The translations under genes and the position numbers were made by a program. Of a stretch of 64,000 nucleotides of DNA, positions 41,720 to 51,046 are shown piece by piece. Positions within the stretch are counted from its first letter, which is position 1, and every line of letters begins with the position of its first letter. Source of the stretch: Polyangium jinanense (GTDB lineage: Bacteria > Myxococcota > Polyangia > Polyangiales > Polyangiaceae); contig NZ_JAGTJJ010000021.1 of NCBI RefSeq assembly GCF_028435365.1, forward strand, positions 111,230 through 175,229, written 5' to 3'. Under the pieces are notes generated by a model, which worked only from the letters and a program-made list of their open reading frames with translations, was not told the DNA's origin and searched no databases.

Positions 41720-42868
41720 TCAAAGCAAGGTGAGTTGAGGGACGAAGACGATCGCGTCCGTCGCCTTCGGGAGGACGTCCCGCGCGGGCGACACGAGACG
41801 GACGTCCACCGTCCCGCTGGCGACGTCGACGAGCTCTTCGATCAGCCGCGCGCGGTAGAGAGCCTCGCCGAGGGGGTAATCCGATTGGAGGGCCACGAGC
41901 CGCCCTATGGCCTCCGCGACCGCGTGCGGGTTCGTCGGGTTTCGCAGGCCTGCGACGATCGGCACCTCGAGCAGCGTCGCCGAGAAGCACCGCAGCGGAC
42001 CCGTCCCCACGGCCTTCAGCCCCGCGAGGTAGCCGCGAACGGCCTTTACCTCGGAGGCGGACGCCGGCCCGGCCGGATTGGCGAGGTAGACGTCGACGCT
42101 CCCCGGTCCGTTCGGGTTGTCGTCGCGGACGCGAAACCGTGAGACGGACAGCCCGAAGAGCTCGGCCGCCTTGCGGATCCGGTACCGGACCGCCGCGAGG
42201 TTCCCACCGGCCCCGAGGGAGCCCCACTTGTCGCGGCACTTCGCGCGGAGGCTCGGATCGCTCTCTTGGTCCGCGCCGGCCCGCGTGATCCACGTGCCCG
42301 TCGCGAGATCCGCTGGATTCGAGATACGAACCCCTTGGAGAGGCGTATTTAGAAACGAAATGGTCGACGGGGGGACGTTGTACCGCGCGCCGGGCGCCTC
42401 CGCGCGGAACAGGAGCGCGAGGCTTCCGCCCTTCGGAAGGGTGCCGCCGTCGACATTCACGTACCGAAGGGGATCGGCGAGCTCAGGCCCGAAGACCGCC
42501 GCAAGCTCGCCCGGTTGGATGACGTGTAGCGAGTCGTCGGCAAACTCGGTCAAGACCATCCGCCCCTCGGTCGGAATGGCCTCGCGCCGCAGCTCTTGAA
42601 ACCACCCGAGCGCGACGAGATCGAGCCACGCGCCGAACGGCCCGTTTTCGTCGTCGCCGAGGTACCCGCCCCGCGTGATCGCGATCTTCGTCGCCTCCCA
42701 CGCCTCGACCGTTTGCGCCTCGATTTCGAGGAGCACGCGCCCGATCCGCTTCGAGTCCCAGCCACGCGCGCGCAGCCCGAGCCCGTGGGCCTTTTCGATC
42801 AGGTCCTCGAAGATGACGTCCTTCCGGCGAGCCCGGAGCAGCGCCGCCAGCGACGGCGCGACCATCAC
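41720..42868 (-). CDS. Baseplate assembly protein J (Mu gp47-like)
   Basis: A 382-residue protein of the Baseplate_J family. Recognisable parts are DPLRYVNVDGGTLPKGGSLA, GADQESDPSLRAKCRDKWGS, VRYRIRKAAELFGLSVSRFR and GSVDVYLANPAGPASASEVK. It forms the wedge of contractile tail baseplates. Its start overlaps the stop of the preceding gene (ATGA), showing translational coupling. Confidence 0.85.
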   Translation of the reverse strand: MMVAPSLAALLRARRKDVIFEDLIEKAHGLGLRARGWDSKRIGRVLLEIEAQTVEAWEATKIAITRGGYLGDDENGPFGAWLDLVALGWFQELRREAIPTEGRMVLTEFADDSLHVIQPGELAAVFGPELADPLRYVNVDGGTLPKGGSLALLFRAEAPGARYNVPPSTISFLNTPLQGVRISNPADLATGTWITRAGADQESDPSLRAKCRDKWGSLGAGGNLAAVRYRIRKAAELFGLSVSRFRVRDDNPNGPGSVDVYLANPAGPASASEVKAVRGYLAGLKAVGTGPLRCFSATLLEVPIVAGLRNPTNPHAVAEAIGRLVALQSDYPLGEALYRARLIEELVDVASGTVDVRLVSPARDVLPKATDAIVFVPQLTLL

Positions 42869-43272
42869 GCAGCCTCCCCGAGCGATCGGAACAGGACGCG
42901 CCGCGCCTCGCCCGTCTCGACCGTGAGGAGGTAGCTCCCCTCGGCCAGGTCGAGCCGCCCGACGATGAAGAGCACGCCGCCCCGCAGCTCCGCGCGCACC
43001 GAGGCCCCGACCACGCCTGGCTCCTGTAGCGCCTCACCTTCGAGCAACTCGGCGAGGCGATAAAGGTTCGTCGGCGAGGGATCCGCGTTGATCATGCGAA
43101 GGACGTTGACGCCTTCCGCGGGCGACCAAGGGAGCGCGCCCGAGCTCATGAGCCATCGACGCGCCACGGCCTCGAGGACGACGCGCGGCCCTTCCACGAC
43201 CGCCTCGAAATCGATATCGATCGACCCATCCGGGCCGAAGGTGCTCATATCGTCGCCGTAGTCGATCGCCAT
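42865..43272 (-). CDS. Baseplate protein W/gp46-like
   Basis: A 135-residue protein at the Mu gp46 (gp25-like) position between spike and J. It contains ALPWSPAEGVNVLRMINADP and a beta-rich end (GGVLFIVGRLDLAEGSYLLT). ATG 43272 lies 4 bp after the spike stop. Family assignment rests mostly on order and size. Confidence 0.7.
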   Translation of the reverse strand: MAIDYGDDMSTFGPDGSIDIDFEAVVEGPRVVLEAVARRWLMSSGALPWSPAEGVNVLRMINADPSPTNLYRLAELLEGEALQEPGVVGASVRAELRGGVLFIVGRLDLAEGSYLLTVETGEARRVLFRSLGEAA

Positions 43273-43276
43273 CGGC

Positions 43277-43816
43277 CTATCCCAGCAGCGAGGCGAGCCC
43301 GCTCGTGATCTTCCCCTGGATCGGGATCTCCACGACTGAGGGGCCGGAGACCTGAACGCCGAGCGTCCCGAGGACGATCGCAACCGTCGAGCCGGGCGGT
43401 TTCCATTCGATCGTGCAGAGGGACGCCGGCTCCGTGACAGTGCGGAGGACGAGCGTCCCGGAATCCGTGGAATCGTCGACCCGCGCAACGGCCTTCGTTC
43501 CACCGCCGAGGATGATCCGGATCATGGCCGTATCCGTCTCCCACAAGCCCGCGAAGGGCTTGGCCGGATCCCCCTCGGAGAACCCGACCTTTACGCGCGC
43601 CCCCTTCGCCACCTCGACGCGGATCCCCGGCAGACCGAGCCATATCGGGACGCCCGACAAACCAGGCATGTCCGCGGCATCGAGGCGCAGATCGAGCGTC
43701 CCGTCGGCCGCTTGCGCTACGACCGTGGCATCATGGGTCGTGAGGTATTGCAGCGGAACCGGGAGCGCTTGCGCCACGATCCGCCGCAAAATCTCCTTCT
43801 CGCGCGTCGCAGTCAT
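43277..43816 (-). CDS. Tail spike/baseplate protein V-like (Mu gp45-like)
   Basis: A 179-residue protein with an OB-fold style N-half (GTLDLRLDAADMPGLSGVPI, GIRVEVAKGARVKVGFSEGD, PAKPFAGLWETD) and a beta-repeat C-terminus ending in IPIQGKITSGLASLLG. This is the gpV/gp45 spike pattern, the phage equivalent of the VgrG tip. It overlaps the hub gene by 4 bp. Confidence 0.75.
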   Translation of the reverse strand: MTATREKEILRRIVAQALPVPLQYLTTHDATVVAQAADGTLDLRLDAADMPGLSGVPIWLGLPGIRVEVAKGARVKVGFSEGDPAKPFAGLWETDTAMIRIILGGGTKAVARVDDSTDSGTLVLRTVTEPASLCTIEWKPPGSTVAIVLGTLGVQVSGPSVVEIPIQGKITSGLASLLG

Positions 43817-44484
43817 GGCCCGCCCTCCTCAAAGACGACCTCCGTCCGGAATGCCCCCGCGTCGTCCACCCGATGAACCACGCGCCCGACGCGCCGGCCC
43901 TCGAGCAGCATCCCCGGCTCGATGTCCGGAGCCTCTTGCGCGAACACCGCCCGCGCGTGCGCGCCGTCTTCCGAGACGCAGAACCGCCGGCCGGGGTAGG
44001 GGAGCCAGCCTTCGACGCCGACGCGGATTGTACCGTTCCGCCGAACCCGCCACGAGACGCCCGCCCGTCGACAAACCACGTTGAGCGCTTCCGCGGCCCG
44101 TGCCCGCGCGCGAACCCACCGCGCGAGCAGCGGCAGCCCGTCGAGCCCTTCGAGCTCGCCCGCCTCCTCGCCGGCCTCGCGGAGGATCGCCGAGACGACG
44201 AGGCGAAGCGGCGCGAGTTGATATTGCCTCGGAGGGAGCTCGCGCCGCAGGCCTCCGCGCCCGCCGACGATGAAGGCCCGCGCGCGCCCCTCGAACGCCC
44301 GACTTTCGAGTACGGTCCCCGCGAACTCGACCGGCGTGGCTTCCTCTACGCCCATGGCGATCACGACCGAGCCCGCCAAGGGCTCGCCCGTGTCCACCTC
44401 GGCTTCCGCGGTCCAGGCCCCCGCGAGCGGCATCGAGAGCCGTAGCGAAATCACTTCGAGTGCGCCGATCTGAACCAGGCTCAC
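43813..44484 (-). CDS. Tail hub protein (Mu gp44 / P2 gpD-like)
   Basis: A 223-residue protein at the hub position between the 195-residue tail protein and the spike. It shows hub-like strands (LEVISLRLSMPLAGAWTAEA, SVVIAMGVEEATPVEFAGTV) and an Arg-rich middle (LARWVRARARAAEALNVVCR). It is shorter than Mu gp44, so it may be a minimal hub. ATGA overlap on both sides. Confidence 0.65.
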   Translation of the reverse strand: MSLVQIGALEVISLRLSMPLAGAWTAEAEVDTGEPLAGSVVIAMGVEEATPVEFAGTVLESRAFEGRARAFIVGGRGGLRRELPPRQYQLAPLRLVVSAILREAGEEAGELEGLDGLPLLARWVRARARAAEALNVVCRRAGVSWRVRRNGTIRVGVEGWLPYPGRRFCVSEDGAHARAVFAQEAPDIEPGMLLEGRRVGRVVHRVDDAGAFRTEVVFEEGGP

Positions 44485-45068
44485 GGCCGGTTCGCTCCCA
44501 CCACGGCTTTCGCCGCCGCAGTTGCGAAGAGCGCGCCGATGCCCTTGTGCGCGACCGTGCTCCCTGGCTTTACCTCATGCCACGGCTTGTTTTCATACGG
44601 AACCGCCGTGCTTGGCGTTTGCACGGCATCCGGCTTCTTCGCCGCAACCTCGGGCGGCGGCGGTGGCGCCCATTCCTTGCAGTGCCAGACGATCGTCCCG
44701 ACTTGGAACTCGTCCCAATCGGGCCCCTCGTAAGACTCGATGGAGACCGCGTTGATCTTCGCGAGGCGGCATTTCGGATGCCCGATCTTGTGCGGCCCGC
44801 TCCCCGGTTGCAGCCGCTCGATCGCTGCCTCCATGTCGGGCCATAGGGCCTCGGTGAAACGCACGGTGATCGTCACCTCGGCGAGCTCGCGCGCTGCATT
44901 CGTCGTGGTCGGCTTCGACGCGCCGGCCTTCCGCTTCGTATCGAGCTTCGCTTTCGGTTGTACCTTGAGTGTTGCCGTCCCCTCGCGAGGGTTTGGCGGA
45001 AGATCGCCCGGCCCGAGGGTCACGGTATCCCAGACCTCCGGGTTATCGCTCGGCGCGGGGATCGGCAT
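44481..45068 (-). CDS. Phage tail protein of unknown family
   Basis: A 195-residue protein between tape measure and hub, where Mu encodes the N (DNA circulation) protein. It opens with a Pro-rich stretch (DNPEVWDTVTLGPGDLPPNP) and contains ITVRFTEALWPDMEAAIERL and WHCKEWAPPPPPEVAAKKPD. In other contractile phages a LysM-type connector lies here; I see no LysM motif. Start ATG 45068 coincides with the last base of the tape-measure stop region. Confidence 0.5.
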   Translation of the reverse strand: MPIPAPSDNPEVWDTVTLGPGDLPPNPREGTATLKVQPKAKLDTKRKAGASKPTTTNAARELAEVTITVRFTEALWPDMEAAIERLQPGSGPHKIGHPKCRLAKINAVSIESYEGPDWDEFQVGTIVWHCKEWAPPPPPEVAAKKPDAVQTPSTAVPYENKPWHEVKPGSTVAHKGIGALFATAAAKAVVGANRP

Positions 45069-47695
45069 CAGGCAGCCTCCTCGGCGAGACGTTGCAGCTC
45101 GGCCCAGAGCCCGCGGGCGACGGCTTCCCCATCGCGCTCCGTCGCGCTGCCTTGGATAACGATCTCGATCTTCTCGACATTGATCGTCACGCGTTCGCCG
45201 CTGAACACGCCCCCGCGCCCGGTTTGCGCGCCCGCGCTCGAGCCGATCCCCGAGCCGCCGACGCCGGCCGTCTTCGAGGGGCCCACGATGTTGTCGTTCG
45301 CCGCCCGCGTCGCTGCGAACGCCATGGCCTCCGCCGCGCGGACGACGCGACCCGCGCCGCCTGTGATGCCCACCTCGGCGCCGCTGGCCATGTTCCAGCC
45401 GATCCCCTCGAAGACGCGCGAGGGACTCGCGATGCCGAGCGTACTCTTCGCCGTGGAGATGGCTCCGCCGGCCATCGCCTTCACCGCTGACGCGACCGCA
45501 ACCGCGCCCGCGCGGATACTACCGACGAATCCATCGACGAGCGAGATCGCGGCAGATTGCCCCGCCCCGTAGAGCCCCTCGCCAGTGAATAGGCCTTCGA
45601 TCATCTCGTAGACCGTGACGAGCGCGCCATAAATGCCGAAGAGCCCCACGTAGATAGAGCCGACGAACGAGGCCCACTTCCCCGCAAGAATTCCGATCAC
45701 CCCTAGCGCCACACCCGCCACGCCCGCGATGAGCCCCACGCCCTTGGCCACGAGCTCTATCCACGGCACCTTTTCGATCCCGAGCACCTTCGCCAGCTCG
45801 CCGAACGGGCCCGCGCTGAGCGAATCGAGTTTCTCGAAGACGCCGAGGACGCCGCCGAACCCCGTCCGGAAGCCGGAGACGACCGCCGAAATGATGGGCT
45901 CGGCCTGCTCTATCTTCTCGACCACGCGATCGATGAACTTCCCGGGATCCTGCTCGTCGAAGAGCCCGCCGAACGCCGAGTTGATCACGCGCCCGAGCGC
46001 GCCCGTTATCCTTCCCCAGCGCGGCCCCGAGGGATCGAGGCTATCGAGCACGCCCCCCACGAACGCCTTGAAGGACCGCATTCCCGGGGTCACGTCGAGG
46101 TCCATGAGCAGGTTCCCGGGGATAGCTCGGAGCCGCCCGAGAAGCCCCGTGATGTCTTCGAGAGACTTCGCACGCGCCGCGAGCCCCGCTGCCCGTCCGC
46201 CCGACAGCTCGTTGATCGCCGCAAGGATCGCCTCGATGGTATCGGCCGCCCCGAGCTTTCCAGCACCTTGCATCCGTTTCACTTCTTCGAGGCTCTTCCC
46301 GAGTCTTTCGGCGAGCTTTCCGTACACCTTGTCCGCCGCGAGCCCGGCCTCGGTGAGCATGGCGAGCTCGTCCCCTTGCAAATACCCCTGGGCCTTGATC
46401 TTCCCCATCGCGCGGACGATGCCATCCACGTTCGCGCTCGGGTTGACCGTGCCGAGGTCGGCGATCGAGCGGACGATACGATCGACCTGCGTTGTGTCGA
46501 ATCCCTTTCCGAGCAGATCCACGAATTGGCCGAGGGTCTCCCGACGACCCTGCCCAATGAAATCGGCCGTTTGCGTTGCGATTCGCAGCGCCCCATCCGC
46601 GGCGCTCTTGCTTTTTAGCAGCACCCCGAGCGCCCGCGTCGCGTCCTCCCGAAAAGCCGCCGCATCCACGGCCGCCGACCCCAGATCAAACGCCGCCCGC
46701 GCCCCCGCCGAGGCGACCTCCGATGCAATCTCCGCGAGCGCCGCCGCTTTCGCGCCGCGCTTGAAGGTCTCCCATCCGCCACCGAAACCATCGTTGGCCG
46801 GCTCATCAACACCGACGCGCGCCCCCTCCTTCATCTTGCGCAGTTGCCTTTCCAGCATGGCCTCGCGCCGTTCCTGCCCCGGGTTGAACTTCTGAATCGA
46901 ATCCAGCAAGCGCTTCTCCGTCTTGCTCATCCCCGGAGGAAGCTTCTTGGCCTCCCGCGCTGCCGCCTTGTCAGCATCTTTCTTGGCCTTCGCCGCGCGC
47001 TTCGCGCTGGCCTCCTCGGCCTTGCTCCTCGCCTCGCTCGCGGCGGATTGCGCGCGCTCCGCGGAAGCCGCGCGCTTCTTCGCCGTTGCTTCCGCGCGCT
47101 CGGCCGCCAATCTTTGCCGCGCGGCCTTCGCGCCCAGCCGTTCGGCTTGCCGCTCCGCGGACGACTGCGCCCGCGTCGCAGCCGCCGAGCGCTCCCGCGC
47201 CGCCTCTTCGGCCCGGTCCGCGCTCGCCCGGAGGCGCGCCGCCTTCGCCGCCGCCTTCGCCGCGTCCCGGTCCGCCTTCTCCGATGCGACGCCCGTCTCC
47301 CGCAACCGCGCCGCCCGCGCAGCGGCTTCCTCAGCCTTTTCCGCCGCCTTGTTCGACTGTTCCCGCAGCGCCGCCGCTTTCTTCGCCGTCGCCGCCGCCT
47401 TGTCCTCCGCCTCGCGCGTCGCATTCGCCACGCGTTCGGCCGCCTCCCGCGCCTTCCCCTCGGTCTTCGTCGCCGCTTCCCGGACCGCGGCCGCCCGCTT
47501 CGCTGCCTCGGTCGCCCTGTCCTGCGCCGCGCTCGCCGCCTTCGCTGTGCGCTCGATCTTCGCCGCCGCGCCCGCGTCGACGTTCACGGACCCGAGCTCG
47601 CCCAGCGCGCCCGCAAGGCGTTCCACGCTCTCCGCCGCCTTTGCCGCGGGCCGCGCCACATCTTCGCGCAGAGCGACCTTTTCCGAGACCGTCAT
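45068..47695 (-). CDS. Tail tape measure protein
   Basis: An 875-residue protein. The first ~280 residues are an extreme Ala/Lys/Glu/Arg coiled coil (KAAREAAERVANATREAEDK), then come a tape-measure domain (GFDTTQVDRIVRSIADLGTV, GYLQGDELAMLTEAGLAADK, typical of TIGR02675-like phage proteins) and hydrophobic helices (IAGVAGVALGVIGILAGKWA). Length fits a tail of roughly 130 nm by the usual 1.5 angstrom per residue rule (estimate). ATG 47695 overlaps the TGA of the frameshifted chaperone product. Confidence 0.85.
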   Translation of the reverse strand: MTVSEKVALREDVARPAAKAAESVERLAGALGELGSVNVDAGAAAKIERTAKAASAAQDRATEAAKRAAAVREAATKTEGKAREAAERVANATREAEDKAAATAKKAAALREQSNKAAEKAEEAAARAARLRETGVASEKADRDAAKAAAKAARLRASADRAEEAARERSAAATRAQSSAERQAERLGAKAARQRLAAERAEATAKKRAASAERAQSAASEARSKAEEASAKRAAKAKKDADKAAAREAKKLPPGMSKTEKRLLDSIQKFNPGQERREAMLERQLRKMKEGARVGVDEPANDGFGGGWETFKRGAKAAALAEIASEVASAGARAAFDLGSAAVDAAAFREDATRALGVLLKSKSAADGALRIATQTADFIGQGRRETLGQFVDLLGKGFDTTQVDRIVRSIADLGTVNPSANVDGIVRAMGKIKAQGYLQGDELAMLTEAGLAADKVYGKLAERLGKSLEEVKRMQGAGKLGAADTIEAILAAINELSGGRAAGLAARAKSLEDITGLLGRLRAIPGNLLMDLDVTPGMRSFKAFVGGVLDSLDPSGPRWGRITGALGRVINSAFGGLFDEQDPGKFIDRVVEKIEQAEPIISAVVSGFRTGFGGVLGVFEKLDSLSAGPFGELAKVLGIEKVPWIELVAKGVGLIAGVAGVALGVIGILAGKWASFVGSIYVGLFGIYGALVTVYEMIEGLFTGEGLYGAGQSAAISLVDGFVGSIRAGAVAVASAVKAMAGGAISTAKSTLGIASPSRVFEGIGWNMASGAEVGITGGAGRVVRAAEAMAFAATRAANDNIVGPSKTAGVGGSGIGSSAGAQTGRGGVFSGERVTINVEKIEIVIQGSATERDGEAVARGLWAELQRLAEEAA

Positions 47696-48533
47696 GGATC
47701 AGACCACTTGATGTTCGACTGAAGAAAAGCCGCAATCATGAGCGCCGCGGCGCGCGCCGGCTCGGAGTCCGGATCGGCGCCGCACAGTTCGAGGAGCCCG
47801 TCCGCGACCAGGCCCGGATCGGTTCGCGCCTGTCGCAGCAGGCTCAGATCCCCCCCACGCGAAGCTTTGCCCCCGCGCCGGCCAGCTCCATCACCACCTC
47901 GCCGACCGCGCTCGCGAGCCCCGGCGCGCGCTCGAAGACCGCCGCCACGGCTTCACTCGTCGGCCATTCGATCGCGTTGAGCGAGAGCCGGTAGAGCCCC
48001 TCGAAGACCTTGCCTTGTGCGGTCAGCCGTCGAGCCGCCGTGTATTGCGAGGAGCTCGGACACTTCAGGAGCCACAGGCCCGTCGCCATCCGCAGCGCCA
48101 CGCGTTGCGAGGCCCCGCGCGCTTCGGCCGCGAGCTCGGCGCACCTCGCCTCCGCCAGGCCCGCCGCCGCGAGCGTGATCCAGTCGTCGGATCCGAGCTT
48201 CCCGAGCGGGATCGTTTGCAGCTCGTCCTCGGGCGCCCCGGCGAGCTCCGCGAGGACAGGCCAGGCGAGCTCAGACAGCGCCGGAACGTCCTCGAGCACC
48301 GTCGAGAGCGCCGCCGCATCGGGCCAGGCTACGCAATCGATCAGCAGGTTGTGGAGTGCATCCGGACGCCCCGCAGGCTTGGAAAGCCCATCGAAAGCCG
48401 CCGCCCACGCCTTCCGCGTCGGAGGCTTCACCACGACCGCCACCCCCTCGCGATCCTCGACCTCGATCAGCCGCAGATCCCCGCCGTGCGTCCGCCGGAG
48501 CTCTGCCCGCACCTCATCCGTCAGCTTGCGCAT
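47692..48533 (-). CDS. Tail assembly chaperone, predicted -1 frameshift product
   Basis: If ribosomes slip back one base on the seven-G run (47850-47856), reading continues as GGDLSLLRQARTDPGLVADG, LLELCGADPDSEPARAAALM, IAAFLQSNIKWSDP and stops at TGA 47692-47694. This would give a 280-residue fusion. The new stop overlaps the tape-measure ATG as ATGA, exactly the coupling seen at other junctions of this operon, and the extension is protein-like. G/GT-type -1 frameshifting is conserved in long-tailed phages (established knowledge); here it is predicted, not shown. Confidence 0.7.
47844..48533 (-). CDS. Tail assembly chaperone, zero-frame product
   Basis: A 229-residue helical protein between tube and tape-measure genes, the position of tail assembly chaperones (gpG type). 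Segments include PPTRKAWAAAFDGLSKPAGR, LIDCVAWPDAAALSTVLEDV and AVAAVFERAPGLASAVGEVV. It ends ...LRVGGI at a TGA that directly follows a run of seven G. The region after the stop is open in the -1 frame; see the next entry. Confidence 0.75.
   Translation of the reverse strand: MRKLTDEVRAELRRTHGGDLRLIEVEDREGVAVVVKPPTRKAWAAAFDGLSKPAGRPDALHNLLIDCVAWPDAAALSTVLEDVPALSELAWPVLAELAGAPEDELQTIPLGKLGSDDWITLAAAGLAEARCAELAAEARGASQRVALRMATGLWLLKCPSSSQYTAARRLTAQGKVFEGLYRLSLNAIEWPTSEAVAAVFERAPGLASAVGEVVMELAGAGAKLRVGGI
47850..47856 (-). promoter_or_regulatory. Slippery site G-GGG-GGG
   Basis: Seven consecutive G on the coding strand, phased G GGG GGG just before the zero-frame ATC TGA. This fits the X-XXY-YYZ rule for -1 slippage. 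Confidence 0.65.
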
Positions 48534-48537
48534 TTCC

Positions 48538-48996
48538 TCAGCTCCTCGGTTTCTTGAACGGATCGATCCCGTTCTTGATCACCTTGAGGCAATTCCCTTC
48601 GAGCTTCGTCATGGATGGATCCCCGGTCTGTGACGACGTTTCATCCCCGAGCGGCAGCCACGTCTCCACGCGATCGATGATGTCCGGCCGACCCGGGAGC
48701 GAATAGACGATTTGCAGATCCACCGTTCGATAGATCCAGCCGTCCCCCTGCTTACCGCGTAGCTCGTCCTCCTCGCCGCGGGAAATCTCCATTTCGCACT
48801 TCGGCTCAGCCTTCCGGCCCCCGTGCGCCTTCGGTCCCGGTTGCGTGCCGCCGACCGTGCTGGAGGAAAGGCCATTTCCGTAGGTGAGCGAGGAACACGT
48901 GGTGAACGTGTGCCGCTTACCGTTGTGGAGGATCGCCGTGATCGTCAGATCATCGTGGGCGAATTCGCCGCGCGGAGTCGTCACGGTGTGGCCCAT
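48538..48996 (-). CDS. Phage tail tube protein
   Basis: A 152-residue protein immediately after the sheath gene, the invariable place of the tube in contractile phages. Beta-rich segments LTITAILHNGKRHTFTTCSS and WIYRTVDLQIVYSLPGRPDI fit a tube subunit (Mu gpM type). It has many Gly/Lys in a middle loop. The tube is the channel through which DNA passes. Confidence 0.75.
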   Translation of the reverse strand: MGHTVTTPRGEFAHDDLTITAILHNGKRHTFTTCSSLTYGNGLSSSTVGGTQPGPKAHGGRKAEPKCEMEISRGEEDELRGKQGDGWIYRTVDLQIVYSLPGRPDIIDRVETWLPLGDETSSQTGDPSMTKLEGNCLKVIKNGIDPFKKPRS

Positions 48997-48997
48997 A

Positions 48998-51046
48998 TTA
49001 GCCGCCCTCCTCCTCGTTGTCCGTCAACAGCCCCGGCCCGAGATCGGCCGAGACCCCGTAGATTTGTCCCCGCGGGACTACGGTCATCGTCGCCCGAAGG
49101 AAATTCGTCTCGAAGATGTTGTCCGTGCGGATGACGCGCGCCCGGACCGCGCTCGCGTGGTCGGGTGTCAGCGCGCTTGTCAATGCATTCGTGACAGCTC
49201 GATCGATGGCCCCCGCGGTATTCGTTTCGAGGGTGCCATCCTCGTTCAGGGGCGGATCGTTGTTGATCTCGTTGTCGAGGATCGGTTGCGCCGCGAGGTA
49301 GGCCTCGATCATGACACGCGTCACGTTGAGATCCCGATAGCGGCTCCGCTCGTCCGCCATCGTGAAACCGCGGGCGAAGTACACGTTTCCCCCGCTCGTA
49401 TCCATGACCGTAAACCGCGCCGCCCGGAGCTTCACCGTCGCGAGACCCTCGTCCACCGGAAGCGCGTCGACCTCCTTCAACGGGCCGTCGTCGTGGTTCC
49501 CGAGGTCTGAAGAGAACCGCACCGCCGCCGCCTTATACGCCGCCGTCCATGATTGCGACCGCAAGAAGGACCCTTGGAGCGTCCCACCGCGGAGCCAAGC
49601 GCCCCGCGCACAGACGCACACGCGCCGCGAGGTGAAGCCCTCGAAGGCCTCCGCGAGAGCTTCGTCCGTCTCGCCGAGCGGCGCACCGATGATCGCAACG
49701 ATCGGCCGCTTCAGCGCCTCGAGCTCGGCGATCTTCGTGTCCAGGGCCTCCGCGAGCGCCCTCGTTTCCGCTGCGTCCGCAAGCTCGCCGACGACGTGCA
49801 GGATCCGGAAATCCGCCTTCACGTGGACGAGCTTGTCGATCGCCTCGATCACGGCCTCGATGGAGAAGCCCGGCGCATAGCACGCGAAGGCGTATTCGGT
49901 ATCCTTGACGAACGCAGCAGCGGGAAACTGGATCGTAACGCCAACGCCCGGGATCTTATGGTCCGCCTCGCGGCCCTTCACGTCCGTTTTCGGAAGCCCG
50001 AGCAATTCGAGCGCGCTTCCGCCGAGGACTACGAGCCTCGACCCCTCGCCGATCGTCTTGCTCGAAAGTCGCAGCTTCGAGGCCGGAGCCACGAGCGACG
50101 CCGCGACGTTATTGACCTTCCCGAACGCCGCGACGACCGCCGCAGGATCGGCAGGCGGCTCCTTGAACTCGACGGTTTGGGCCTCGCCCGTGTCCTCCTG
50201 CAAATCGAGCGTCGTCCCGTCGAGGTCCCCCGCCTCGCCTTGCTTCAGGCCGACCACCAGGCCGAGCGCGCCGAGCGCGGAGCCGCCGAGGACCTCGATC
50301 GTCACCGCCTTTCCGATGGCCTTCGAGGTCCACACCAGCCGCGCGCCCACGTCGAGCGAGAACACGCACGCGGCGAACGCGTTCGACAACTGCGCGAGCA
50401 GCGCCGTCCCGTCCTTCGGCCCCTCGAGCACGCACGACACCTCGGCGCCGTGGAGCTTCGCCTCGATGTTCTTCCCATCGAGCAAGCCGCCCGACCCGTA
50501 CAGGCCCGAGGCACCGAGGTCCTTGTCCCCGCGGACGATGGCCGGTTTCGCATAGGTGAGCCGCGACAGGTCCCGCGTCCCGGTCACCTCGGCCGCCTTT
50601 CGTGTCGGAATCACGAGTTCGGTCCCGAACCGCGGAACCACCTGCGCGCCGGCCGCCGTGCCCGAAATGGACACGCGAAATCGCCCAACGCCTTGCGGCC
50701 CGCTATTTGTAATGCGCACACGCACGGCCGCTGCATCCGTAGGAGCACCCGAGAGCAGGAGCGCCGGCCCCGGTCCGGTTTGCATCAGCGGCCCGAGCAC
50801 GCCCGGAATGCTCGCCTCGATCGGAACCGCGAGCGTGCGTTGCTTCGAGACGCGGACCGCTTGCGCCGTGGCTTCCGCGAGTGGTCCCTCGCCGAGCGCT
50901 TTCGCGACGGGGGAGGGGACATCAAAGGCATAAACGGTATTCTTCGAGCCGGCCGAGCAGACGCCCACTTTCGCGACCACCCGCGCAGCGGATGCCGGCT
51001 CGCCTGCCGGCCCATATTCGGTGAAGGTGATTTCAGCGCTCGGCAT
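48998..51046 (-). CDS. Contractile tail sheath protein
   Basis: A 682-residue sheath protein (Mu gpL type). Characteristic late motifs are SAYLAAQ-type EAYLAAQPILDNEINNDPPL, VDALPVDEGLATVKLRAARF and YFARGFTMADERSRYRDLNV, and an N-terminal FTEYGPAGEPASAARVVAKV. It is longer than Mu gpL (about 495), with an insertion containing two similar segments (VEFKEPPADPAAVVAAF; LVVLGGSALELLGLPKTDVK / IEVLGGSALGALGLVVGLKQ). The duplicated segments may form an extra surface domain. Start and upstream stop overlap (TGATG). Confidence 0.85.
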   Translation of the reverse strand: MPSAEITFTEYGPAGEPASAARVVAKVGVCSAGSKNTVYAFDVPSPVAKALGEGPLAEATAQAVRVSKQRTLAVPIEASIPGVLGPLMQTGPGPALLLSGAPTDAAAVRVRITNSGPQGVGRFRVSISGTAAGAQVVPRFGTELVIPTRKAAEVTGTRDLSRLTYAKPAIVRGDKDLGASGLYGSGGLLDGKNIEAKLHGAEVSCVLEGPKDGTALLAQLSNAFAACVFSLDVGARLVWTSKAIGKAVTIEVLGGSALGALGLVVGLKQGEAGDLDGTTLDLQEDTGEAQTVEFKEPPADPAAVVAAFGKVNNVAASLVAPASKLRLSSKTIGEGSRLVVLGGSALELLGLPKTDVKGREADHKIPGVGVTIQFPAAAFVKDTEYAFACYAPGFSIEAVIEAIDKLVHVKADFRILHVVGELADAAETRALAEALDTKIAELEALKRPIVAIIGAPLGETDEALAEAFEGFTSRRVCVCARGAWLRGGTLQGSFLRSQSWTAAYKAAAVRFSSDLGNHDDGPLKEVDALPVDEGLATVKLRAARFTVMDTSGGNVYFARGFTMADERSRYRDLNVTRVMIEAYLAAQPILDNEINNDPPLNEDGTLETNTAGAIDRAVTNALTSALTPDHASAVRARVIRTDNIFETNFLRATMTVVPRGQIYGVSADLGPGLLTDNEEEGG

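Noticed and set aside
46844..47994. Plus-strand frames of ~300 codons opposite the tape-measure gene
   Set aside because: Mirror of an Ala/Lys/Glu/Arg coiled coil; extremely biased composition and no ribosome site.
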